A stretch of DNA of 64,000 nucleotides from Pseudomonas sivasensis (GTDB lineage Bacteria; Pseudomonadota; Gammaproteobacteria; Pseudomonadales; Pseudomonadaceae). The position numbers were made by a program, and so were the translations under genes. The stretch covers positions 62,001 through 126,000 of the forward strand of contig NZ_JAAOWU010000006.1 in assembly GCF_013778505.1 (NCBI RefSeq), given 5' to 3'. Of the stretch, positions 57,134 through 64,000 are shown piece after piece (the first letter of the stretch is position 1; every line of letters starts with the position of its first letter). The notes under the pieces are model-generated. The model did no database searches and had not been told where the DNA came from. It saw nothing but the letters and a program-made list of their open reading frames with translations.

Positions 57134-58210
57134 CTAGTCGGCGGTCAATACGCCACGGCGGACTTGATCGCGCTCGATCGACTCAAACAACGCCTTGAAG
57201 TTGCCCTCGCCAAACCCATCATCGCCTTTGCGCTGGATGAACTCGAAAAACACCGGGCCCATCAGGGTTTCCGAGAAGATTTGCAGCAGCAGGCGCTTGT
57301 CACCTTCGATGGATGAGCCGTCCAGCAGGATGCCACGAGCCTGCAACTGATCCACCGGTTCACCGTGATTCGGCAGGCGGCCTTCGAGCATTTCATAGTA
57401 GGTGTCCGGCGGCGCGGTCATGAAGCGCATGCCGATCTTCTTCAGCGCGTCCCAGGTTTTGACCAGGTCGTCGGTGAGGAACGCAACGTGCTGGATGCCT
57501 TCGCCGTTGAACTGCATCAGGAACTCTTCGATCTGCCCGGCGCCCTTGGACGACTCCTCGTTCAGCGGGATGCGGATCATGCCGTCCGGCGCGCTCATGG
57601 CCTTGGAGGTCAAGCCGGTGTATTCGCCTTTGATATCGAAGTAACGCGCCTCACGGAAGTTGAACAGCTTCTCGTAGAAGTTCGCCCAGTAAGCCATGCG
57701 CCCGCGATAGACGTTATGAGTCAGATGGTCGATGACCTTCAGCCCTGCGCCTTGTGGGTTGCGCTCCACGCCGTCGAGGTAGACGAAGTCGATGTCATAG
57801 ATCGAGCTGCCTTCACCAAACCGGTCGATCAAGTACAACGGCGCGCCGCCGATGCCTTTGATTGCCGGCAGGTTCAGCTCCATCGGCCCGGTTTCGATAT
57901 GGATTGGTTGAGCGCCCAACTCCAGTGCGCGGGTATAGGCTTGTTGCGAGTCCTTGACGCGGAATGCCATGCCGCAGACTGACGGGCCATGCTCGGCCGC
58001 GAAATACGAGGCGATGCTGTTGGGTTCGTTGTTGAGGATCAGATTGATCTCGCCCTGGCGGTACAGGTGCACGTTCTTGGAGCGGTGGGTCGCGACTTTG
58101 CTGAAGCCCATGATCTCGAAGATCGGCTCCAGGGTGCCCGGGGTCGGCGATGCGAATTCAATAAATTCAAAGCCCATCAGGCCCATTGGGTTTTCGTGTT
58201 GGACGGTCAT
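57134..58210 (-). CDS. hppD: 4-hydroxyphenylpyruvate dioxygenase
   Basis: 358-residue non-haem Fe(II) enzyme that turns 4-hydroxyphenylpyruvate into homogentisate in tyrosine breakdown. The metal ligands are H162 (IDHLTHNV), H241 (GIQHVAFL) and E323 ([10 protein letters not shown]), in the two-barrel vicinal oxygen chelate fold. Length is that of the Pseudomonas enzyme. It is a single gene with its own terminator; homogentisate 1,2-dioxygenase genes are not in the window. Confidence 0.97.
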   Translation of the reverse strand: MTVQHENPMGLMGFEFIEFASPTPGTLEPIFEIMGFSKVATHRSKNVHLYRQGEINLILNNEPNSIASYFAAEHGPSVCGMAFRVKDSQQAYTRALELGAQPIHIETGPMELNLPAIKGIGGAPLYLIDRFGEGSSIYDIDFVYLDGVERNPQGAGLKVIDHLTHNVYRGRMAYWANFYEKLFNFREARYFDIKGEYTGLTSKAMSAPDGMIRIPLNEESSKGAGQIEEFLMQFNGEGIQHVAFLTDDLVKTWDALKKIGMRFMTAPPDTYYEMLEGRLPNHGEPVDQLQARGILLDGSSIEGDKRLLLQIFSETLMGPVFFEFIQRKGDDGFGEGNFKALFESIERDQVRRGVLTAD

Positions 58211-58378
58211 GGTCGGTGCCTCATCATTCTTGTAGGTAGCAAGGGGTTATTTGCAAGCAAGGATGAGGTGGGAGGGAGGCGCGCAGGACAGGCCTCGCAC
58301 GCTGCGGGCGAGGAAGTCACCAAAGATGAGGGGGGAGCCGAGTCGCTTCATGGTTACATCAGTCTCTGACGGCTGAGG

Positions 58379-58436
58379 CTTGCGTGAGCGCAAGTCCATA
58401 TTCTTGTATGCGTAAATCGATTCTACACAGCGTAAA
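58379..58436. promoter_or_regulatory. repeats upstream of hppD, candidate operator
   Basis: GCGTAAA occurs twice at 58410-58416 and 58430-58436, a period of exactly 20 bases (about two helix turns). A small hairpin CTTGCG-TGAG-CGCAAG is at 58379-58394. The PhhR/TyrR half-site contains GTAAA, so these could bind such a regulator; this is inference. Confidence 0.3.
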
Positions 58437-58457
58437 GATGTTTGTCCGTACTCTTCA

Positions 58458-59381
58458 TCAAATCCCTATTGCCCTTGCCCGTGCAAGGGGTTTGTTACAC
58501 AGGTAAATGCCAGCCAAAATGAAGGCACCGCCTATCAGCATGGGCAAGGTCAACGCTTCACCCAGCAATAAGGCGCCGCAGATCACTGCGGTCAGCGGGT
58601 TAAGCGCGATAAATACACCGGAACGTGTCGTGCCAATCCGCCGGATGCCGTCGTAGTAACCGATATAAGCCAGCGCCGAGCCGAGCACACCCAAATACAG
58701 CAGGCTCAGCAGCTGTGAAGGCCCAAGGCTTGCGACCTCTTTGAACGTGAAGTTTCCTGACAGCGCTGTGGTTGCGGTCAACATCAGGGTTCCCAGCAAT
58801 ACCGACCACGTCACGGTCTGCAATGGCCCCAGGCTTGCGTTCAGCCCGCGGGAAGCCAGCGAATAAACGCCCCACGCCGCCACACAACCAAGGATCAGCA
58901 AGTCACCCCACCAACTATGGGCGCCTGCCTGCATCAGCTGAGGGTTGCGACTGACAATCACAGCGACTGCGCCAGCCACGCACAATGCAATCCCTATTAC
59001 CTTGGTGCGATTCAGGTGCTCTTTGAACAACAACCACGACGCCAGGCCAATCACCGCCGGGTTCAACGCCACGATCAATGACGCCCGCGACGCATTGATG
59101 TACTGCAGCCCATAAAAGAAGCACAGGTTGTAGATGAAAATCCCGAAGAACCCCAGCGCCGCCAGTTGCGCAAGTTGCCGAAGACTCGGGCGAGCCAGTG
59201 GGATGCGTGCGAAGGCCATGAACAGCAACAACGCCAGGCTCGCCAGGATAAAACGCAGGCTCGCGGCCAGCAGCGGATTGAGCTGATCGGCCAGGTAACG
59301 ACCAGCGATAAAGGTGCCGCCCCAGATCATGGTGACGGCGGCGAGTTTGCAATAGGTCAGGCGATCCGAAGCGGGGCTCAT
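58458..59381 (-). CDS. EamA/DMT family transporter
   Basis: 307 residues with ten hydrophobic segments in two EamA repeats (MIWGGTFIAGRYLADQLNPL and WGVYSLASRGLNASLGPLQ). Family members export amino acids and other small metabolites. It diverges from a LysR gene 76 bases away, which probably controls it. It is tandem with hppD but transcribed towards it, with 247 bases between. Confidence 0.87.
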   Translation of the reverse strand: MSPASDRLTYCKLAAVTMIWGGTFIAGRYLADQLNPLLAASLRFILASLALLLFMAFARIPLARPSLRQLAQLAALGFFGIFIYNLCFFYGLQYINASRASLIVALNPAVIGLASWLLFKEHLNRTKVIGIALCVAGAVAVIVSRNPQLMQAGAHSWWGDLLILGCVAAWGVYSLASRGLNASLGPLQTVTWSVLLGTLMLTATTALSGNFTFKEVASLGPSQLLSLLYLGVLGSALAYIGYYDGIRRIGTTRSGVFIALNPLTAVICGALLLGEALTLPMLIGGAFILAGIYLCNKPLARARAIGI

Positions 59382-59425
59382 TGGGTTGGCTCAAGTGAAG
59401 GAAGATCTGGGTTATTCTTCTGCTA

Positions 59426-59437
59426 ATGATCAATCAT
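59426..59437. promoter_or_regulatory. palindrome in the EamA/LysR divergent gap
   Basis: ATGAT and ATCAT are reverse complements with two bases between, centred in the 76-base gap and 26 bases before the LysR start. It fits a LysR-type binding site, but proof is lacking. Confidence 0.35.
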
Positions 59438-59457
59438 CGTAAAATGAGTATTTGCTC

Positions 59458-60363
59458 ATGACCTTGACCCAACTGGAAATTTTCTCACTGGTGGCCGAAC
59501 TTCAGGGCTTTACCAGCGCAGCGCACCGGCTGGGCATCAGCCAGTCGGCGGTGTCCCATGCGATCAAGGCGTTGGAGCAAGAGCTCGGTGTCGAGCTGTT
59601 CCGGCGCCATCAAAACCTGGTGGAGCCGAGCGAGATCGGCCAGCAATTGCTTGGACGCGCCCGTGCCATGCTCGGCCTGGCCAACACGCTGCAACAGGAA
59701 GCCGCAGATGCCCGTGGCATGAAGCGCGGCACCCTGCGCGTCGGCTCGTTTGGGCCAACTGCGTCGATTCGCCTGCTGCCCGGTATCCTCAGCCAGTTTC
59801 GTGCAGCCTACCCGGGCATTGAGGTCCACGTGGATGAAGGCCCTGACCGGCAAGTGTTGCAGTGGCTGGATGAGCGGCGGATCGATGTAGGCTTTGTGGT
59901 CTTGGAGCAGGAGCGCTTCGACACCTTCGCCTTGTTTGAGGACCAAATGGTCGCGTTGTTGCCTACGGAGCACCCACTGGCCGATCGCGATGCCCTGACT
60001 CTGCAGGAGCTGTGTGACGACCCTTTTATTCTCACCGAGGCAGGATCGTCGGAACTGGTGTCCCGACTGTTCGGTGCGGCCCAATTACGGCCCAAGGTGC
60101 GGTATCGCTGCGCCCAACTGCTGAGCACTCTGGAAGCCGTCAGTCGCGGGGACGGGTTGAGCATCGTGGCCGAGGCGTCGTTGCCACCGCTGGACGACCC
60201 GCGCTATGTGAAACGCCCCCTATCCCCTCGTGTACCGCGCCAGATTGGCTTGGCAGTGCTTGATCGGCGCCAGTCATCACCCGCGACGCTGGCGTTCATC
60301 GAGATTGCGCAACGCGGTGGTAGGGCAAGCAATTGTCCACCGAGCCATCTATTATCGAAATAA
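59458..60363 (+). CDS. LysR family transcriptional regulator
   Basis: 301 residues with the N-terminal winged helix (LEIFSLVAELQGFTSAAHRLGISQ and SHAIKALEQELGVELF) and a substrate-binding-like domain (LRVGSFGPTASIRLLPGIL, DVGFVVLEQERFDTFAL). ATG at 59458 is preferred; TTG at 59452 is in frame. It probably regulates the divergent EamA permease. The downstream EAL gene is 52 bases away on the same strand, but no coupling is seen. Confidence 0.88.
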   Translation: MTLTQLEIFSLVAELQGFTSAAHRLGISQSAVSHAIKALEQELGVELFRRHQNLVEPSEIGQQLLGRARAMLGLANTLQQEAADARGMKRGTLRVGSFGPTASIRLLPGILSQFRAAYPGIEVHVDEGPDRQVLQWLDERRIDVGFVVLEQERFDTFALFEDQMVALLPTEHPLADRDALTLQELCDDPFILTEAGSSELVSRLFGAAQLRPKVRYRCAQLLSTLEAVSRGDGLSIVAEASLPPLDDPRYVKRPLSPRVPRQIGLAVLDRRQSSPATLAFIEIAQRGGRASNCPPSHLLSK

Positions 60364-60415
60364 TACTGACCGGCCTGCCGGCGCATCCCCTACTCCGCAA
60401 CAGGCCGCACAACTC

Positions 60416-61957
60416 ATGCCCCTCACCGTCAAAGGCCCGCGAGAGCCAATCGTCCGCTACTCGATCAGCGCCCTCTGCGGTCTGCTGCCAATCCTGCTCG
60501 GCTTGGCCATCCTGTATTGGCAAGCAGAAAGAACCCTTGAGCAAAGCACGGCGCAAACCGCCGAGGAAGCGGTGCGCCAATTCGACCTGATGCTCGATAA
60601 CACCGCCCTCGCCGCGCAGGCCCTGCTGCCGCTGGCAGGCCAGCCCTGCGATAACGGCACGCAATTGGCGTTGCGCGAGCAGGTCACAAGGCGCCCGTTC
60701 GTGCGCGCCACGACGTTGTCCTGGCAGAAGAATATCTATTGCAGCTCACTGTTCGGCAGCAACTATGAGTCGCCCGTAAACCCCGACGACTATGTGGACG
60801 GTCGGCTTTGGTTGATGAATGGCAACCCGGTGACGCCGGACACTGCGCTGCTGGTGTACCGACTGGTCGACGGAGGCCAAGGCGCGTTTGCTTCAATTGA
60901 CGGTTATCACCTGACCAACGCCTTGCGCCTGATCAGCCGCTATGCACAGTTGGTCCTGCAAGTGGGGCCCAACTGGCTGGCTGCCGACGGCAGTGTTCAT
61001 ACCACGGAAGTGCCGAAATTTGCCGTAGCCCATCATCACTTGGCCTCGCAACGCTATGGTTACAGCGTCGACGCCGGCATGCCGGACGGCGAGGTCTGGC
61101 GTTACATGCAGGCGCGCTATCGTGCGATGTTCAGCCTGGTGGTGTTCTTTGGCGCAATGGCAGGCCTGCTCGCGCATTGGCTGCAAAAACGCTCCTCGGC
61201 ACCGACCCATGAACTGCGACGGGCGTTGGGCGCCGATGAGTTCATTCCGTATTTTCAGCCGGTGGTACGCGGCGACACCCGCGAATGGGCCGGCTGTGAA
61301 GTGCTCATGCGCTGGCAGCATCCCAAGGAAGGCTTGGTACGGCCTGATCTATTTATCCCGCTGGCCGAACATTCCGGCCTGATCGTGCCGATGACCCGCG
61401 CCCTGCTGCGCCAGACCGCCGTACAACTGGCTCCCCATGCGGCACGGTTTTGCCCGGGGTTCCACATCGGCGTGAATATCACCGCCCGCCATTGCCTCGA
61501 CCTGACGCTGGTGGACGATTGCCGTGAGTTTCTCGCCGCCTTCATACCGGGCCAGGTGACCTTGGTGCTGGAGTTGACCGAGCGCGAGCTGATCGAGCCC
61601 ACCGATATCACCCGTCGCCTGTTCGACGCCTTGCACCAACTGGGCGTCATGATTGCCATCGATGACTTTGGTACCGGCCACTCAAGCCTGGGCTACTTGC
61701 GCAACTTCAATGTGGACTACTTGAAAATCGACCAGAGTTTTGTCGCCATGATCGGTGCAGACGCACTGTCGAGGCATATCCTGGACAGCATCATAGAGTT
61801 GTCCGGCAAACTGGATCTGGGTGTCGTTGCTGAAGGTGTGGAAACGGTCGAACAATGCGAATACCTGGCTGCTCACGGCGTGGATTTCCTGCAGGGCTAT
61901 CTGTTTGGAAAGCCACTACCCAGCGATGAATTCATTAAAAACCTGACCAGCCATTGA
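60416..61957 (+). CDS. cyclic-di-GMP phosphodiesterase, CSS-motif + EAL
   Basis: 513 residues: two membrane helices (about 17-37 and 235-255) enclose a periplasmic CSS domain with IYCSSLFGS, then a C-terminal EAL domain. The signature reads CEVLMRW (E kept, A to V), and the other catalytic residues are present in NITARH, ELTERELIEP, DDFGTGHS, KIDQSF, AEGVE and QGYLFGKP, so it should be active. In E. coli, CSS-EAL proteins are controlled by disulphide formation in the periplasm. The start at 60416 replaces an open frame back to 60230 inside the LysR gene. Confidence 0.87.
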   Translation: MPLTVKGPREPIVRYSISALCGLLPILLGLAILYWQAERTLEQSTAQTAEEAVRQFDLMLDNTALAAQALLPLAGQPCDNGTQLALREQVTRRPFVRATTLSWQKNIYCSSLFGSNYESPVNPDDYVDGRLWLMNGNPVTPDTALLVYRLVDGGQGAFASIDGYHLTNALRLISRYAQLVLQVGPNWLAADGSVHTTEVPKFAVAHHHLASQRYGYSVDAGMPDGEVWRYMQARYRAMFSLVVFFGAMAGLLAHWLQKRSSAPTHELRRALGADEFIPYFQPVVRGDTREWAGCEVLMRWQHPKEGLVRPDLFIPLAEHSGLIVPMTRALLRQTAVQLAPHAARFCPGFHIGVNITARHCLDLTLVDDCREFLAAFIPGQVTLVLELTERELIEPTDITRRLFDALHQLGVMIAIDDFGTGHSSLGYLRNFNVDYLKIDQSFVAMIGADALSRHILDSIIELSGKLDLGVVAEGVETVEQCEYLAAHGVDFLQGYLFGKPLPSDEFIKNLTSH

Positions 61958-62009
61958 ATAGCCACGTATTAGCGACGTTGAAATAATGTTAGTAAGACAA
62001 AAGACATGA

Positions 62010-62038
62010 TTTACTCGTAGCGGATTAACTACTACAAT
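62010..62038 (+). promoter_or_regulatory. sigma70-type promoter of the MvaT/MvaU-like gene
   Basis: TTTACT and TACAAT are separated by exactly 17 bases and lie 118 bases before the start codon, in an AT-rich stretch. The -10 box matches the consensus at five of six positions, the -35 box at four of six. Confidence 0.6.
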
Positions 62039-62062
62039 TTTTCTTGCCTGTGCAGAACTCGC

Positions 62063-62108
62063 AGGACGACGTCCTCTTTGAGTCGCCTTAACGCTATTGG
62101 CTAATAGC
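62063..62108 (+). other. two inverted repeats in the 5' leader of the silencer gene
   Basis: AGGAC-GAC-GTCCT (62063-62075) and GCTATT-GGCT-AATAGC (62093-62108) follow one another between promoter and start codon. They could be hairpins in the RNA leader or binding sites for autoregulation. Confidence 0.4.
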
Positions 62109-62155
62109 TTTGTCTGCAGTTGATATCAGCCAACAACACTATTGGAGTACAGATT

Positions 62156-62521
62156 TTGTCCAGACTCGCCGAATTTCGCGCAGCAGAAAAAGCCCTTCAA
62201 GAGCAGCTTGCCCAGCTGGAATCCCTGAAGAACGATGCTGGCCTGAAGAAAGAAATCGAATTCGAAGAAAAACTTCAAGGGCTGATGAAAACCTACGGCA
62301 AAGGCCTGCGTGACATCATCCTGATCCTTGATCCAAACCCGGGCAAGGCCAGCGCTGCTGCTGCCAACGCACCAAAACAACGCCGTGCGCGCGTGGTCAA
62401 GGTCTACCACAACCCGCACACCGGCGAGCTTATCGAAACCAAAGGCGGCAACCACCGCGGCCTCAAAGCATGGAAAGAACAGTACGGCGCCGCCACTGTA
62501 GATTCCTGGCTTCGCGGCTGA
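62156..62521 (+). CDS. MvaT/MvaU family H-NS-like silencer
   Basis: 121-residue nucleoid protein. The N-terminal coiled coil (MSRLAEFRAAEKALQEQLAQL) makes dimers and higher oligomers; the C-terminal AT-hook-like domain includes RARVVKVYHNPHTGELIETKGGNHRGLK. The N-terminus resembles MvaU/MvaV more than MvaT, so the paralogue is not named. The start is TTG at 62156, nine bases after GGAG; frame opens at 62120. Such proteins silence AT-rich foreign DNA and, in P. aeruginosa, the cupA fimbriae. Confidence 0.9.
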   Translation: MSRLAEFRAAEKALQEQLAQLESLKNDAGLKKEIEFEEKLQGLMKTYGKGLRDIILILDPNPGKASAAAANAPKQRRARVVKVYHNPHTGELIETKGGNHRGLKAWKEQYGAATVDSWLRG

Positions 62522-62540
62522 TTACACCGCACTAATAAAG

Positions 62541-62565
62541 AGCCCCGCGTCAGCGGGGCTTTTTT
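62541..62565 (+). terminator. Rho-independent terminator of the MvaT/MvaU-like gene
   Basis: AGCCCCGC and GCGGGGCT form an eight-base stem with loop GTCA and are followed by TTTTT. It lies 20 bases after the stop. Confidence 0.93.
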
Positions 62566-62632
62566 ATTCAAGGGTTCGAAACCGAACTTAAATAACATTT
62601 CATTTTGTTCAAATTCGACGCGCAACACGCAC

Positions 62633-63169
62633 TTAAAGTTTGAGGCTGTCGCGCACCGAACGGACTTCATCCTTACTCGCCTCGTAAGCATCGGCTTGAC
62701 CCGCGTATGAGAAAACATACGCTTTATCGGTATCAACAGCTCCCACCAATGTTTGTGAAAGCACGTGCCGTCCATTCTCGGTAATCACACAGGTAGTTTC
62801 CATGGCCTCAAGCCGACTCAATGTTGTCGAGTGCATTTTGCTGCAGACACTTTGGTAACCGCTCTGGGCAAAATCTTTCTGGATGGACTTGCGCATTTCC
62901 AGCAATACACCCTGAAGATTAACGTTATGGCCCGCCTCAGTCGGCGTTGCCGTCAACTCCATCACCATCAGCGTGTTGCCGTTTTCATCGTTCTTGATTG
63001 AACGCTGACGCGAAACCGGCTGTGGCGTTGCCGGCGTTTCACCATCACGCACCACCTCCTCGACTTGCCAGCCGCTGGGCCAGTGGATTTCCGGATCCGC
63101 CGCCGAAACGAAAGGACTGGCCAACAGCAGGCATACAGCACTCAACAGCGGTTTACGACGTTCGGTCAT
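62633..63169 (-). CDS. exported protein, DUF4946-like
   Basis: 178 residues with a signal peptide (cleavage near VSA/AD). The mature part starts with IHWPSGWQVEEV, has a Cys pair (SVCSKM and TTCVIT) and ends in AYEASKDEVRSVRDSLKL, a pattern I associate with DUF4946. It is periplasmic with no known function. ATG at 63169 is preferred to TTG at 63184. Confidence 0.72.
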   Translation of the reverse strand: MTERRKPLLSAVCLLLASPFVSAADPEIHWPSGWQVEEVVRDGETPATPQPVSRQRSIKNDENGNTLMVMELTATPTEAGHNVNLQGVLLEMRKSIQKDFAQSGYQSVCSKMHSTTLSRLEAMETTCVITENGRHVLSQTLVGAVDTDKAYVFSYAGQADAYEASKDEVRSVRDSLKL

Positions 63170-63367
63170 GCGAAAGATACCCAAGGTTCAAGCGACAAAG
63201 TGTGAGGCCCGCTACCCGCTGATCGCAAGACCCGCGTGACCTTTTTCATTTGGCGCAGCAGGCGGGCCTTGCGTATCATGGCCCGGCTGCACGGATGCCA
63301 GCCGCAAGCCAAGGGAACGCTCCTCTCACCTGGAGCCGCGTTTGCCCCATTTTTTTCTGGAGGGCCC

Positions 63368-63889
63368 ATGAGCCTGCACGAACTGAACACTTTCCCGGGC
63401 GTCACCGCCCAACCTGACACCGCCACCACGAACTTCGTGTTCAACCACACCATGTTGCGGGTCAAGGACATCACCAAGTCCCTGGACTTCTACACCCGCG
63501 TACTGGGTTTTTCGCTGGTTGAAAAGCGTGATTTCCCCGAGGCTGAATTCAGCCTCTATTTCCTGGCCCTGGTGGACAAATCCCAGATCCCGGCCGACGC
63601 CGCCGCGCGCACCCAGTGGATGAAGTCGATCCCTGGCATCCTGGAACTGACCCACAACCACGGCACCGAAAACGACGCCGACTTCGCCTACCACAACGGC
63701 AACACCGACCCGCGTGGTTTTGGCCATATCTGCATCGCGGTGCCGGATATCGTCGCTGCGTGTGAACGCTTCGAAGCCCTGGGCTGCGATTTCCAGAAGC
63801 GCCTGACCGATGGCCGCATGAAGAGCCTGGCGTTCATCAAGGACCCGGATGCGTACTGGGTCGAGATTATCCAGCCCACGCCGCTGTAA
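63368..63889 (+). CDS. gloA: lactoylglutathione lyase (glyoxalase I)
   Basis: 173-residue metalloenzyme that isomerises the methylglyoxal-glutathione hemithioacetal to S-lactoylglutathione. Metal ligands are H27 (FNHTMLRVKD), Glu in GILELTHNHG, His in GFGHICIAV and Glu in YWVEIIQP. It has the long, Zn-type insert also seen in one P. aeruginosa GloA. The start at 63368 has AGGGC upstream and gives MSLHELNTFPG; the frame is open to 63236. Confidence 0.95.
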   Translation: MSLHELNTFPGVTAQPDTATTNFVFNHTMLRVKDITKSLDFYTRVLGFSLVEKRDFPEAEFSLYFLALVDKSQIPADAAARTQWMKSIPGILELTHNHGTENDADFAYHNGNTDPRGFGHICIAVPDIVAACERFEALGCDFQKRLTDGRMKSLAFIKDPDAYWVEIIQPTPL

Positions 63890-63892
63890 CGA

Positions 63893-63922
63893 AAAAACCC
63901 CATGAGTGATCATGGGGTTTTT
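63893..63922. terminator. bidirectional Rho-independent terminator after gloA
   Basis: AAAAACCCCATGA and TCATGGGGTTTTT form a perfect thirteen-base stem around GTGA, with a T-run on each strand. It serves gloA and the convergent gene that ends at 63940. Confidence 0.95.
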
Positions 63923-63939
63923 CATTTGCAGCTGGGTAG

Positions 63940-64000
63940 TTACGCTGGCGCGGAGGTGCGGATCAGGTGATCAAAGGCACTCAGGGAAGCCTTGGCGCCC
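63940..64000 (-). CDS. 3' end of an unidentified gene
   Basis: The minus strand is open from the window edge to a TAA at 63940-63942 and encodes at least 19 residues ending LSAFDHLIRTSAPA. The convergent terminator next to it supports a real gene. The piece is too short to identify. Confidence 0.55.
   Translation of the reverse strand, partial: GAKASLSAFDHLIRTSAPA

Overview
The window is a stretch of a Pseudomonas chromosome, most likely from the P. fluorescens group. The signs are high GC, a complete arnCADTEF-ugd chain, a MvaT/MvaU-type H-NS protein, a CupA-like fimbrial cluster and Pseudomonas-type REP hairpins ending in GGCAAGCC-like cores. This assignment rests on recognised protein families, not on a database comparison. 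No tRNA, rRNA, CRISPR array, transposase or phage gene was seen, and no gap between genes exceeds about 300 bases.

Layout. (1) 286-9597: lipid A 4-amino-4-deoxy-arabinose operon arnC-A-D-T-E-F-ugd, every junction overlapping by 1 or 4 bases, followed by an extra PMT/ArnT-like glycosyltransferase; arnB is not adjacent. (2) 9787-10915: a small unknown protein and an HPP-family membrane protein. (3) 11058-17276: two convergent branched-chain acyl-CoA degradation units (valine-like on +, isoleucine-like on -), separated by a REP-like hairpin. (4) 17567-19598: a bestrophin-like channel and a TPR/HEAT protein. (5) 19744-34990: a signalling island with a double KaiC-type ATPase and its hybrid kinase, then a minus-strand operon of CHASE3-GAF hybrid kinase, CheR, CheB, REC-kinase and lone receiver, and a further receiver gene. 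Between the two parts lies a 1572-residue toxin-like protein whose C-terminus carries what look like two successive cysteine-protease-type domains.

(6) 35210-45429: assorted metabolic, envelope and unknown genes (DUF1254/1214 protein, J-domain membrane protein with DUF3829 partner, DUF3313 lipoprotein, racemase, GNAT, DUF1176 protein) and then a glycerate kinase and CdaR-type regulator divergent from an MFS transporter (45591-46901). (7) 46949-50851: SDR/LysR divergent pair, aldo-keto reductase, RarD-type permease. (8) 50859-56900: a five-gene chaperone-usher fimbrial operon on the minus strand in the same order as P. aeruginosa cupA1-A5 (pilin, chaperone, usher, adhesin, second chaperone). 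(9) 57134-64000: 4-hydroxyphenylpyruvate dioxygenase, EamA permease with divergent LysR, a CSS-EAL phosphodiesterase, a MvaT/MvaU-family xenogeneic silencer, a DUF4946-like secreted protein, glyoxalase I and the tail of one more gene.

The most unusual items are the toxin-like giant embedded between signalling genes, the KaiC/kinase pair without kaiA or kaiB, the CheR/CheB phosphorelay operon that lacks any chemoreceptor, and the arn operon without an adjacent arnB. Many true starts were moved downstream of the longest reading frame because of ribosome-binding sites, family alignment or ATGA overlaps; these choices are stated per gene.
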